A program made the position numbers and the translations under genes. A stretch of 64,000 nucleotides of DNA, from the NCBI GenBank assembly GCA_016795065.1, contig JAEUIU010000008.1, forward strand, positions 1 to 64,000, in the 5' to 3' direction. Each line of letters begins with the position of its first letter. Position 1 is the first letter of the stretch. This DNA is from Phycisphaerae bacterium (lineage in GTDB: Bacteria; Planctomycetota; Phycisphaerae; Phycisphaerales; SM1A02). The notes beneath the pieces are model-generated. The model searched no databases. It had not been told where the DNA came from and saw nothing but the letters and a program-made list of their open reading frames with translations. This document shows positions 6,885 through 15,320 of the stretch, piece after piece.

Positions 6885-9485
6885 TCACGGCGGCGTGAGC
6901 CGAGTCGCCTCCTGAACCAACCCCGCCTCGCGTAGTGCCTCGGCACATCGCGAGGCGGTTTCGTTGGCACGGGTTCCCGACGCCGCTCCGATCGCCAATC
7001 GGAATGCATCGACCGCCTCATCGGCTCGACCGATGGCAATGAGGGCGTGGCCACGTGTCTCGTAGGACTCGCAGCGACGTGGGGCCGCCTCACCCAGTCC
7101 GGCGAAGGCCGCGATCGCCATGTCAATGGTCTGGAGGGCCGAGGCCGCGTCCCCCGCTTCCAACTGCACCGCCGCGAGATCCGAGCGGGCCTCGATTGCC
7201 TCGGTCGACTCAGCCCCCTTCGCCCCGACGATGACCCGTTCGGCGATCGTCAAGTCCTCGAGCGCACCAGGTCGCTTCATCATCCGCTTCAGGTTGCCGA
7301 CGCTTCCGTGGGCCCGACCGATGCGGAAGTCATCGGGCTTCGCGACGAGCTTGATCATCGCCAGAGCCTCTTCGAATCGATCGAGGGCCTCCGTGAATTT
7401 GCCTCGAGCCCGAAGCACCGACGCCTGGCCGTTGATGACTGCGGCAACCTCCCAACTCGGTTCGCCGTGGGCGTCCTTCTGAACGCGATAGGCTCGCTGA
7501 AGGAGCGCATCTGCCTCATCAAGGTCGCCTTGCGAGCGGCGGCAGGACGCCAGGTGCTGAAGCGTCATCGCGCTGGTCGCACTGTCGCGACCGTCCACAC
7601 GATCCCAGACGTCCAAGGCCTCGCGGTAGAGTCGCTCGGCCTCGCCGAACTCCGACTTCAGGAGGTGGCCGCGAGCGAGATTGTGGATGGCCTCGGCCAC
7701 CTGACGCGTCTCGCTCTGGCCGACCCGCTCGGCGGCGTCGCGGCAGAGGCGAAGCGATTCCTCCAGGCGTTCGAGCGGCGTCCGATTGCCCTCGAAGCCA
7801 AGCCAGGAGGCCTCGACGGTATTGATGAGGGTCGCGGCGACCACCGGGTCGGTCGGGGCGTCGCTCACGGCCCGCTCGCGCAGCAATGCAAGGAACTGAA
7901 GGACCGACATCTCCTTTCGCCCTCGCCCAATCTCTGGGTTGATCGACTGAAAGGTCTCTCGGAACGCGTTCAGCGTTCGGTTCGCCCGTTCGCCCTCGCG
8001 ACGGGCCCGTTCACCAAGGACCGCCATGCGGGCGCTGCCGCCGACGATCAGGCCGACAATGGCCAGCGTCACGCTCGTGGCGAGCCAGTGGCGGCGCACC
8101 CATTTGCGAGCCACGTAGAGCTTCGAGTCGCGCCGGGCGAGAATCGGGCGGCCGTCGAGGAAGCGCTCGAGGTCCTCGGCCAGGGCCTGGGCGGACTGGT
8201 AGCGTTCCTCGGGCTTACTCTTCAGGCACGTCAGGGCGATGACGTCCAGATCCGGGTCGATCGGGCTGCGCACCGAGGACGGCGGCTGCGGATCGTTCTC
8301 TAGCCGAGCCAAAAGGAGATCGGCGATCGAGAAGCTGCCTCCCGGCGGCTTGTAGGGTCGTTCGCCGGCCAGAATCTCATAGAGGATCACGCCGAGGGCG
8401 AAGACGTCGGTGCGGACGTCGATGAGATCCGGGTTCCCCCGCAACTGCTCCGGTGCCGCATAGGCGAAGGTGCCGAGGAACTCCCCGGCTGCCGTTGCCT
8501 CAATCATGTCCTGGTCCTTCTCCTCACCGCGAGCGCTGCGGGCGAGGCCGAAGTCCAGAACGTGCGGCTCAAGCCCATCATCGATGAGGATGTTGGCCGG
8601 CTTGAGATCGCGGTGAATGACGCCTCGCTGGTGGGCGTAGGCGATGGCCTTGACGATCTGAAGGTAGGTGGCGAGCAGTTGGAGGACGGGTGGTTTGTCG
8701 TGAACCCCTTCCGGCAACTTCAGGATGTCGCTCAGCGGTCGTCCGTTGACCAACTCCATCGCAAAGAACGCCAGCCCATCGGAGGTGCGGCCACTTTCAA
8801 ACAGCGTGACGATGTGCGGGTGTCGAAGGCTGGCGACAACCTCGACCTCGCGATCGAAGCGGGCTCGCTGGCGGCTGGTCGCGAATTTGCCTTGAAGCAA
8901 GGTCTTGAGTGCGACGTTGCGGCGAGTGGAGACCTGCTGGGCGCGATAGACGACGCCTTGGGCACCTCGGTGAATCTCCCCTTCCACTCGGAACCCAGGT
9001 ACCACGTCCATCGGCCGTTCCGAGCGGACCTTGGCCCGATCGACGTCGAAACGGTCGCGGTTGGCGCTGACGAAATCGTTGAGGAGTTCGTTGTCGGCCC
9101 GCAGCCGGCGCACTACCTCGCGGCAGACCGGGCAGCGGTCGAGATGCTCCATCACGCCGCCAACATTGGTCGCTCCCACAGCCACCAGCTCGAGCGATTC
9201 GCGGTCCGGACAACCTGATCCGGAGAAGCCTGACGACGAGCCCGACGCGCTGGACGCGGGGTGCCCGCTGCCGGGAAAGACGTCGGTCTCAATGAATCGG
9301 CCACTGGCATGCGGAGGGACGAGCGACTCGACCTCGGCGCTGGTGACATCAAGATCACTGGCGGGCCGCTGGACCGTCAACGGGTCCGGTTCATTTGCCT
9401 GACTGCCGGACCGGACGGCTGCCTTGCCCGAGTGCGGGGCTTTCGGTGCGCTGGGCGGATCTGGCTCGCGTCCGTCGCCAGCCAT
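6885..9485 (-). CDS. Ser/Thr protein kinase with anti-sigma zinc finger and TPRs
   Basis: An 866-residue membrane kinase. Residues 1-100 are low complexity. A zinc-finger motif of the anti-sigma type follows (H-x3-C-x2-C, HLDRCPVC, about residues 114-121). The Hanks-type kinase domain (about 165-430) has VALKTLL, HRDLKPANIL, LDFGLA and AAPEQL. One transmembrane helix lies around residues 465-485, and the rest is TPR-like helical repeats. Its ATG shares one base with the TGA of the upstream ECF sigma gene (TGATG), so the two are translationally coupled. The fused zinc finger suggests that the kinase itself binds and restrains the sigma factor, with release after an envelope signal. That regulatory role is inference from the domain order and coupling. 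A GTG one codon earlier is an alternative start. Confidence 0.9.
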   Translation of the reverse strand: MAGDGREPDPPSAPKAPHSGKAAVRSGSQANEPDPLTVQRPASDLDVTSAEVESLVPPHASGRFIETDVFPGSGHPASSASGSSSGFSGSGCPDRESLELVAVGATNVGGVMEHLDRCPVCREVVRRLRADNELLNDFVSANRDRFDVDRAKVRSERPMDVVPGFRVEGEIHRGAQGVVYRAQQVSTRRNVALKTLLQGKFATSRQRARFDREVEVVASLRHPHIVTLFESGRTSDGLAFFAMELVNGRPLSDILKLPEGVHDKPPVLQLLATYLQIVKAIAYAHQRGVIHRDLKPANILIDDGLEPHVLDFGLARSARGEEKDQDMIEATAAGEFLGTFAYAAPEQLRGNPDLIDVRTDVFALGVILYEILAGERPYKPPGGSFSIADLLLARLENDPQPPSSVRSPIDPDLDVIALTCLKSKPEERYQSAQALAEDLERFLDGRPILARRDSKLYVARKWVRRHWLATSVTLAIVGLIVGGSARMAVLGERARREGERANRTLNAFRETFQSINPEIGRGRKEMSVLQFLALLRERAVSDAPTDPVVAATLINTVEASWLGFEGNRTPLERLEESLRLCRDAAERVGQSETRQVAEAIHNLARGHLLKSEFGEAERLYREALDVWDRVDGRDSATSAMTLQHLASCRRSQGDLDEADALLQRAYRVQKDAHGEPSWEVAAVINGQASVLRARGKFTEALDRFEEALAMIKLVAKPDDFRIGRAHGSVGNLKRMMKRPGALEDLTIAERVIVGAKGAESTEAIEARSDLAAVQLEAGDAASALQTIDMAIAAFAGLGEAAPRRCESYETRGHALIAIGRADEAVDAFRLAIGAASGTRANETASRCAEALREAGLVQEATRLTPP

Positions 9486-10096
9486 CACGCACCCTCGTCG
9501 TAGAGCTTCTCGAGCCGCTCGACGATGTCCCGCAAGCGCTGGGCGACGCGACTCTTGGCCAGATAGACGTCATGAACCGAGATGCCTAACTCCTCGGCAA
9601 CCTGTTGGGGTGAGCGACCGTGGGCGACCACGAGTTCAAACGCCCGAATGGTCCGCTCGTCGGTCTTGGTCGTCTGCCGCAACTCCATCATCGCCTCGCG
9701 CAGCACCGCCTGACGATGCTCGGCATCCCACGCCGCCTGAAGCCGGTCCGGGTCATCGAGGGTCCCGACGACCACAGCGATCTGGGGATCCGCCTGAACC
9801 TCTTGACGATGGGCCTTGACCCGGCGAAGGTCAAGAATGCGGTAGCGAGCGATGCCCACCAGCCAAGCGCCGAGTCGGCCCTTGGTGCGGTCGTACTTTC
9901 CGTTGCGATAGTCTTGGACGAATCGAACCAGCGTCTCTTGGGCTACATCTGCGGAGTCGACATCAGAGAGCCCGAGGTTCTTCGCGAAGCCAATCAGGAT
10001 CGGACGATAGCGCGTGTCAAACGCCTCCCATGCCGGCTCGTTTGCCGTGTCATGAAGGGCCTCCAACATCGCCGTAGTCGTTCTGGTGAGATCCAC
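9485..10096 (-). CDS. ECF-type RNA polymerase sigma factor
   Basis: A 203-residue sigma-70 family factor of the extracytoplasmic-function class. The region-2 segment runs through ADVAQETLVRFVQDYR and LGAWLVGIARYRILDLRR. Region 4 ends in a helix-turn-helix, QQVAEELGISVHDVYLAKSRVAQRLR. The planctomycete-type opening TRTTTAMLEALHD followed by AWEAFDTRYRPIL supports the GTG start at 10096. A TTG at 10138 would add 14 unlike residues, though it has a nearby AAGGA. A TACACT box sits 10 nt upstream of the GTG. The gene overlaps the kinase with the anti-sigma-like finger by one base, so the pair probably works as a signalling module. Confidence 0.88.
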   Translation of the reverse strand: MDLTRTTTAMLEALHDTANEPAWEAFDTRYRPILIGFAKNLGLSDVDSADVAQETLVRFVQDYRNGKYDRTKGRLGAWLVGIARYRILDLRRVKAHRQEVQADPQIAVVVGTLDDPDRLQAAWDAEHRQAVLREAMMELRQTTKTDERTIRAFELVVAHGRSPQQVAEELGISVHDVYLAKSRVAQRLRDIVERLEKLYDEGA

Positions 10097-10106
10097 GCGG
10101 TCGCCC

Positions 10107-10112
10107 AGTGTA
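10107..10112 (-). promoter_or_regulatory. TACACT -10-like box upstream of sigma gene
   Basis: TACACT lies on the minus strand 10 nt before the GTG start at 10096. This is the same hexamer seen 6-7 nt before the starts at 243, 23500 and 55253. It suggests a leaderless or near-leaderless sigma-kinase transcript. Confidence 0.4.
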
Positions 10113-10227
10113 CGTTGCCCGCCCCAATGCGGAGTCAACTTCCTTGTTTCGGCCCGCGATGTCGATGACTCTCACAGGGTGGCCGAGGCACTCCCAAGGA
10201 ACGCTCGGGGGTCGATTCGCGGGGGAT

Positions 10228-10647
10228 TCAGCGGGGTCGGCCGCATTCAGGGCAGCGCGAGGCGACCCCGCTGCCACCGGCTCCGTGTCCACGGAGGTAG
10301 TAGCCGCATTCGACGCAGACGGGAAATCCCAGCTCGCGGACGGCCTCACGATGGGCCCGCACTCGGATGCGGTGAAGAAGCCGAAAGACCACCCCGAGCA
10401 GGACCAGCACGCTGGTGATGTTGGTGGCAGCGAGGGCCAACGTCCAAGGCATTCCCCAGTCACGTAGGGTCCGAGCTATCGACGGGACGAAAACCACGAG
10501 GATTGCGATCGCAACCGCTGCCCCCGCCAGGACGATCCACGTCCCGCGCCGCCGGGCGGCTAGTTGTTTCGCGCGACGGCGAACCTCGACCCGTTCGCCA
10601 GGAGTGAGGGGGACGCGATCCGAAAAGGGCTGCCCAAACCAGGTCAT
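10228..10647 (-). CDS. Small membrane protein with C-terminal zinc ribbon
   Basis: A 139-residue protein with two predicted membrane helices (about residues 37-59 and 70-90). The C-terminal four-cysteine ribbon has CVECGYYLRG and then RCPECGRP, separated by a Gly-rich loop. Small membrane proteins with this last motif are common in Planctomycetes and have no established function. The ribbon follows the second helix through a basic linker (RIRVRAHREAVREL), so it probably faces the cytoplasm. It lies between the sigma/kinase pair and the Hsp70 gene, on the same strand but with gaps of 131 and 64 bp, so an operon is uncertain. Confidence 0.75.
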   Translation of the reverse strand: MTWFGQPFSDRVPLTPGERVEVRRRAKQLAARRRGTWIVLAGAAVAIAILVVFVPSIARTLRDWGMPWTLALAATNITSVLVLLGVVFRLLHRIRVRAHREAVRELGFPVCVECGYYLRGHGAGGSGVASRCPECGRPR

Positions 10648-10711
10648 GTCTTGGTGGAAGCGTGGTTGGAGGCCCCATCACCCGAACCGGAGGTCTCATT
10701 CCTGCTTTCCG

Positions 10712-12679
10712 TTACGCCTCAGACTGGGGCTGATGCGGGCTCCGCATGTCCGTCGAGACCTGAAGGCTCTGGCGGATACTCGCCTCGTGGATCGGAACGC
10801 TCGCTCGATCGAGCGATTCCTTGGCGGCATAGAAGGCATCGGCATCGACGCTCACTGCGTCCCGATCAGCCGCCGCGATGAAGCCGCGGAGTGCTCCCAT
10901 CCGCGATTCGATGTCGGCGAGAAGAGTTGGCTCGAGCTCGCCCCGAACGCGCTCCAGTGCGGCTGCGATCCACATCAGGTCCAGATTCGAATTCACCCTT
11001 AGGTCGATCACCCGATGGACATGCATGTCGGTTCGGGCGTGGGCAAAGCTCTCCCGTTCGATCCGTTCGACCTCCTCGGCCGTCAATCCATAGCTCGGCA
11101 CGACCTGGATGGACGCCCGCTTGCCACTGCGGCGCTCAACCGCCGAGACCTCGAGGACGCCATTCTGATCGACGAGCAGCTCCACCTCAATCTGGGGAAT
11201 ACCCGCGGGCATGGGAGGGATCCCCTGCAGGTCGAATTGCCCAAGACTGCGGCAGTGCTGAACGAGCTCTCGTTCTCCCTGAAGCACGTGGATGCGCACG
11301 TTCACCTGGCCATCCACGCTGGTCGAGAACATCTCCGTTGCCCTGGTCGGGATGGTCGAGTTCTTCATGACCAGTTTCGCGACGGCGCCGCCGACGGTCT
11401 CGATCCCGATCGAGAGCGGCACCACGTCCAGGAGGAGGAGGTCGCGTCGTTGGCCAGCGATGATCGCCGCCTGCACGGCCGCACCAAGCGCAACCACCTG
11501 ATCGGGATCGAGAGCGGTGTAGGGCCGGGTGCCGAAAAGCCCCTCGACGGCTGTTCGCACTGCGGGAATCCGCGTCGATCCGCCAACCATGACGACCCGA
11601 TCGATGGCCTCGGGCGACAACCCGGCGTCGGTCAGGGCCCGACGGCAACACCGAAGGGTGCGTTCGATGTACGGAGCTGCGAGGCGTTCGAACTCGTCGC
11701 GCGTCAAGACACGCTCGTGGGATCGCCCCTCGCCGATCGAGATCGCGAGGCGGGTCGACTCTTGGCTGGAGAGCGCGACCTTCGCTCCTTCCGCAAAGCG
11801 TCGCAACGCCTGACGGGCCGCGGGCGGAAGCTCGATCGACGTCCCGAAGCGCGCCTGCAACTCACCGACGAGAAGGTCGATGATCGCCCGATCGAGGTCA
11901 TCGCCGCCGAGGGCCGTGTCACCGGCCGTCGAGAGGACCTGGAAGAGCTCACCTGAGCGTTCGCCGGACAGCGACGCGTCGGCGCTTCCCTGCCCCGCCG
12001 TCGATTCGCGGGAGAGTTCGAGGATCGACACATCAAAGGTGCCGCCGCCGAAATCAAAGACAGCGATGCGCTCGGGCTTGCTAGCGTCGGCGAGATCCGC
12101 ACGACCAGCCCGGCGAGCATGGCCAAGGCCATAGGCGAGACTTGCGGCAGTCGGCTCGTTGATGATCCGCACCGCCTCGAGCCCGGCGATCCGCGCCGCG
12201 TCGCGTGTCGCCTGACGTTGGGCATCGTCGAAGTAGGCCGGGACGGTGATCACGGCCCGCTGCACCGACTGACCGAGGTGGCGCTCCGCGACACGCCGCA
12301 GCCGCTCCAGAACATGGGCCGCGACCTCCTGTGGCGTAATGACTCGCGGTCCGACCACGGTGGGAATCTCGATCGCCGCCACACCGCGCGGACCGGCGAC
12401 GACGCGGTAAGGCAAGCGTCCGCGGAGCGATTCAAGTTCGGCCGCCGAACGGCCCATGAGACGCTTCGCGCTGTAGACCGTCGCCAACGGGAACTCAACC
12501 GCGCTCTCGCGGGCAGCCCGTCCGACCACCGTCACGGCACCTCGCTCGTCGAAACGCACCACCGATGGGAGGAGGGCCTCGCCGTCCTCATCGGTGAGGA
12601 TGCGCGGTCCTGCCGCATCGCAGATGGCGACCAGCGAGTTGGTGGTGCCGAGATCGATACCGACGATCGGTTCAGGCAT
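10712..12679 (-). CDS. hscA: Hsp70-family Fe-S assembly chaperone, HscA-like
   Basis: A 655-residue Hsp70. The ATPase domain shows GIDLGTTNS (7-15), ITVPAYF (about 144-150), [12 protein letters not shown] (about 173-184) and [13 protein letters not shown] (about 208-220). HscA rather than DnaK is indicated by [16 protein letters not shown] and by the substrate-domain segments [31 protein letters not shown] and [13 protein letters not shown], which follow HscA closely. The protein also lacks the acidic DnaK tail. HscA with the co-chaperone HscB releases clusters from IscU. Two extra charged or Ser/Gly-rich loops (about 186-204 and 224-242) expand the nucleotide domain. It stands alone, about 42 kb from the fdx-iscX pair. 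The start at 12679 is set by homology, and a TACGCT at 12738-12743 is a possible -10. Confidence 0.85.
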   Translation of the reverse strand: MPEPIVGIDLGTTNSLVAICDAAGPRILTDEDGEALLPSVVRFDERGAVTVVGRAARESAVEFPLATVYSAKRLMGRSAAELESLRGRLPYRVVAGPRGVAAIEIPTVVGPRVITPQEVAAHVLERLRRVAERHLGQSVQRAVITVPAYFDDAQRQATRDAARIAGLEAVRIINEPTAASLAYGLGHARRAGRADLADASKPERIAVFDFGGGTFDVSILELSRESTAGQGSADASLSGERSGELFQVLSTAGDTALGGDDLDRAIIDLLVGELQARFGTSIELPPAARQALRRFAEGAKVALSSQESTRLAISIGEGRSHERVLTRDEFERLAAPYIERTLRCCRRALTDAGLSPEAIDRVVMVGGSTRIPAVRTAVEGLFGTRPYTALDPDQVVALGAAVQAAIIAGQRRDLLLLDVVPLSIGIETVGGAVAKLVMKNSTIPTRATEMFSTSVDGQVNVRIHVLQGERELVQHCRSLGQFDLQGIPPMPAGIPQIEVELLVDQNGVLEVSAVERRSGKRASIQVVPSYGLTAEEVERIERESFAHARTDMHVHRVIDLRVNSNLDLMWIAAALERVRGELEPTLLADIESRMGALRGFIAAADRDAVSVDADAFYAAKESLDRASVPIHEASIRQSLQVSTDMRSPHQPQSEA

Positions 12680-12811
12680 ACAAGCGACCGGGGAGCGGCT
12701 CGAGCGTGCCGAACGTGAACACGCCCTCAAGGTCACCAGCGTAGCGAAACGAGAATCCGCCGCCCGACGCCGCTGCGGAGGCGCCACGGTTGCCTTCAAG
12801 CCATCAACACT

Positions 12812-13705
12812 TCATGAGTGCTTCATCGAAGTGAGAGCCCAGACCGCGATGCCGAGATTGACGATGAGGAGAAGTCCGATCGCCATCAGCAGCCAGAGGG
12901 TCTTCTTCCGCTCGGCGACAACCTCTTCGCTGAGCGAAATCTCGAGCGGGCTGCGAGCTCCCTCGCGGAGCGAACTTGCCTGGGTGAGGACATTGGTCAG
13001 CCCAGCAGGTGGCGGCGGCACCACCGGTCGAGGCGCTGCCCGCGGGGCCGTGCTGCCATCGCGCAACTCGTCATCGGAGGCGAAAGCGCTCAATCGTTGC
13101 GCAGGTTGGGCGCCGACCAGCCCCAAGCGGTCGCGCTCGGCAAAGGTCGGGAACCTCGCTCCGCATGATGGACAGGACCCGTTCGCCGTGGCGCTCTTAT
13201 TGACGTCGCCTTGGCAGGCGTGGCAAACACCAAGGAGGTGGGCAACGCCGGGTGTGCGGCCAGCCCGCATCCAGAACTGACCGGTTCCCGGGCCACGGAT
13301 CACGGTGTCGGAGGTCACTTCGCCGCGGGCGACCAGAACCGACAAGACGTCAAAGGCAACACCTGGATAGAAGGGCCGTGTCTCATCTCGCACGCACCAC
13401 GGTCCCATGTGCCCTTGGGTGACCTGTTTCGAGAGCGGATCGAGGAATGCGAGGCAGTTCCGGCATCGCGGCGTTCCGCCGGACTGCTCGGTGGCGGAGA
13501 GTCGATCGAGTATCTCGCCGCAATAGGGACAGGGTTCGGTAGCGGTCGGAGCCGGCGCCGAAACCGGCCGGCTCGCGTCTATCGGTGGCACGGGTGACGT
13601 TGGACGGACGGGAGAAACCTCGGCCGGTCGAACGGGCGAGGCGGAGGCGATCGGAGCACTGGCCCCTTGGAATGCCCCTTGGGAAGTGTTGTTTGGGTCT
13701 GCCAT
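12812..13705 (-). CDS. Membrane protein with zinc ribbons and GYF-like domain
   Basis: A 297-residue protein starting at MADPNNTSQG. A Pro/Ser/Ala-rich N-terminal region (about 1-55) leads to a four-Cys ribbon (CPYCG ... CRNC). Next is a segment starting GPWCVRDETRPFYPGVAFDVL that resembles GYF_2-type domains, then a second ribbon (CHACQG ... CPSCGARF). A further linker ends in a single C-terminal helix (LWLLMAIGLLLIVNLGIAVWAL) followed by MKHS. The topology is therefore a cytoplasmic protein tail-anchored in the membrane. Multi-ribbon plus GYF-like proteins are frequent in Planctomycetes but uncharacterised. It diverges from the parvulin gene. Confidence 0.75.
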   Translation of the reverse strand: MADPNNTSQGAFQGASAPIASASPVRPAEVSPVRPTSPVPPIDASRPVSAPAPTATEPCPYCGEILDRLSATEQSGGTPRCRNCLAFLDPLSKQVTQGHMGPWCVRDETRPFYPGVAFDVLSVLVARGEVTSDTVIRGPGTGQFWMRAGRTPGVAHLLGVCHACQGDVNKSATANGSCPSCGARFPTFAERDRLGLVGAQPAQRLSAFASDDELRDGSTAPRAAPRPVVPPPPAGLTNVLTQASSLREGARSPLEISLSEEVVAERKKTLWLLMAIGLLLIVNLGIAVWALTSMKHS

Positions 13706-13866
13706 GCGTGGATGCCGAAGCGAGACAACCGTCCTGTTCACTCTATACGAAGGAGTCCCGTCCCAATCCGAGAACCGGTTCAGGAGGCCACTCTGAGTGA
13801 CAGGTCCGCACCACCTCCGTGTCGGAGCAAGCACGCGCCGGGGAGGTCGGGCCCCCCCAACATTGG

Positions 13867-13872
13867 TAGCGT
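13867..13872 (+). promoter_or_regulatory. TAGCGT -10-like box 7 nt before ATG
   Basis: TAGCGT is followed by 7 nt and then the ATG at 13880, with no Shine-Dalgarno between. It is a variant of the window's leaderless arrangement and less certain than the TACACT cases. Confidence 0.3.
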
Positions 13873-13879
13873 ACGCCTC

Positions 13880-14917
13880 ATGATCACCGACGGATCCCAT
13901 GCCCTTTCCGAACGACCGCGATGCACTCGGGATCTGAGGATCAGGCCGACCCTTCGGTGGTGCTGGCCGCTGAGCGCGGCGCTTCTCCTGAGCGGGTGCG
14001 GCGGCCCGACCCAAGGCCCCCGACCAACTCCGGCCGAGAACCGCGGATCGGGAAGCGCCGCTGCGACCCTCGCCCGGCCGTCGGAGTCCGGGGGAACGGC
14101 CGTTGCCGGCTGGCATGACCGAACCGTGACGTGGCAAGAGATCTCACCCGCCCTCATCGAATTGGGCGGGGCCACCGCCCTTCGTGATGCGTTCCTCGAT
14201 CAGCGCATCGCTCAGGCCTTGGCGGATCGCTCCCTTACCGTCGACCAGGCTCAGGTTCAGCGGGAGCGGGATCACCTCATGGCTTCCCTTGATCCGGATC
14301 CGATCATGGCTGAGCGGTTGCTTCAGACGATCAGGATTCGCCAGGGTCTCGGCCCAGTTCGATTCGAGGCCCTTCTTCGGCGCAACGCCGGCCTCCGGGC
14401 CCTCGTCCAGCCCGAGGTGCGAATCACCGCCGATGGGATCCAGCGTCAACATGAGATCATGCATGGTCCCACTCGGCTGTGCCGGACGATTGCCGTCGCG
14501 TCCCTCGCCCAGGCCGAGGAGTTGCGGCGGCAGTTGGACGCGGGTGCCGACTTCGCAACGTTGGCCGTGCGAACCTCAAGCGATGCCAGCGCCGCCCGCG
14601 GCGGGCTGTTGCCCGCGGTGAGTCGCGTCGATCCGACCTGGCCCGAGGCCTTTCGCGATGCGCTCTTCGCCCTCTCGCCAGGCCAAGTCTCGCCTCCGAC
14701 CCTCGTCGACCGCGACTACGTTCTCATCCGTTTCGAAGAGGAACGTCCGGCGGATGGCGTCACGCTGGCCGCGTCTCGCGATCAGGTCGAGGCCGCCCTG
14801 CGTCAGGCCCAAGAGCGCGTCCTGATGGAGGAGAAAGCCCGCGCGTATCTCAACGAGATCAAGCCCAACTTCTATCACGAGGGCTTCGACGCCGCGTGGC
14901 GACGCAGCGAGATGTGA
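13880..14917 (+). CDS. Parvulin-type peptidyl-prolyl isomerase lipoprotein
   Basis: A 345-residue exported foldase candidate. The signal peptide ends in lipobox LLSGC (Cys about 40), followed by a Pro/Gly/Ser linker. A helical SurA/PrsA-like N-domain runs from about 75 to 200. The rotamase (PpiC) domain spans about 195-300, with AEELRRQLDAGADFATLAVRTS, GGLLPAVSRVDP and FALSPGQVSPPTLV, and a C-terminal helix closes the protein. It should catalyse cis-trans prolyl isomerisation or act as a chaperone for exported proteins in the periplasm. The ATG at 13880 is the only one that includes the signal peptide, which has an unusually long polar n-region of about 25 residues. Confidence 0.85.
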   Translation: MITDGSHALSERPRCTRDLRIRPTLRWCWPLSAALLLSGCGGPTQGPRPTPAENRGSGSAAATLARPSESGGTAVAGWHDRTVTWQEISPALIELGGATALRDAFLDQRIAQALADRSLTVDQAQVQRERDHLMASLDPDPIMAERLLQTIRIRQGLGPVRFEALLRRNAGLRALVQPEVRITADGIQRQHEIMHGPTRLCRTIAVASLAQAEELRRQLDAGADFATLAVRTSSDASAARGGLLPAVSRVDPTWPEAFRDALFALSPGQVSPPTLVDRDYVLIRFEEERPADGVTLAASRDQVEAALRQAQERVLMEEKARAYLNEIKPNFYHEGFDAAWRRSEM

Positions 14918-15320
14918 GGCGACCGAGCACCACAGCGCCCCTTCCCTTCTGCTGCGTCCACGCGCGTACGGGGCGCTGGACTGCCAACAGCTCGTGGTGA
15001 AGGCCACCACGCGCCGCAAACGTCGCGTGAGATCTCCGACCGCAGTGCAGAGATCCGAAAAGAATTTTGCCCCGCTCATGACGAATGAGAGGAATCCCGC
15101 GATAAACTAAGAGCGTCTGGTGCTCGAGCCGCGCCTTCAAGCATGAACGGCGTGACGCGCTCGCTTGAACGGCTTCGGCCGGCAATGTGGGCGCCGCTGC
15201 GATGCTTCTGCGACGGGACTCGTGCATTGCCGATTCGCTCGCACACGCTGAGCGAGTCGCGTATCGGTCGTGGCCATCTGCATGACGGCTTGCGACCCCC
15301 TTGACGGAGGCTCGATTCAC
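14918..15320. other. Intergenic region, no gene seen
   Basis: About 400 bases between two plus-strand genes. It contains a long hairpin just after the parvulin gene and a lower-GC patch near 15055-15115 (AAAAGAATTTTG, GATAAACTAAG), which is the most likely promoter area for the metalloprotease-like gene. No coding sequence is convincing. Confidence 0.5.
14933..14978 (+). terminator. Possible hairpin terminator after parvulin gene
   Basis: Nine-bp perfect arms CAGCGCCCC (14933-14941) and GGGGCGCTG (14970-14978) are separated by 28 nt. There is no T-run. The hairpin starts 16 bases after the stop codon. It is only a candidate because the loop is long. Confidence 0.3.

Noticed and set aside
7047..8303. 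A 418-codon plus-strand frame opposite the kinase gene
   Set aside because: It is the antisense of the TPR half of a well-supported kinase.
10712..12679. General chaperone DnaK
   Set aside because: The substrate-domain motifs follow HscA and the acidic DnaK C-terminus is absent.
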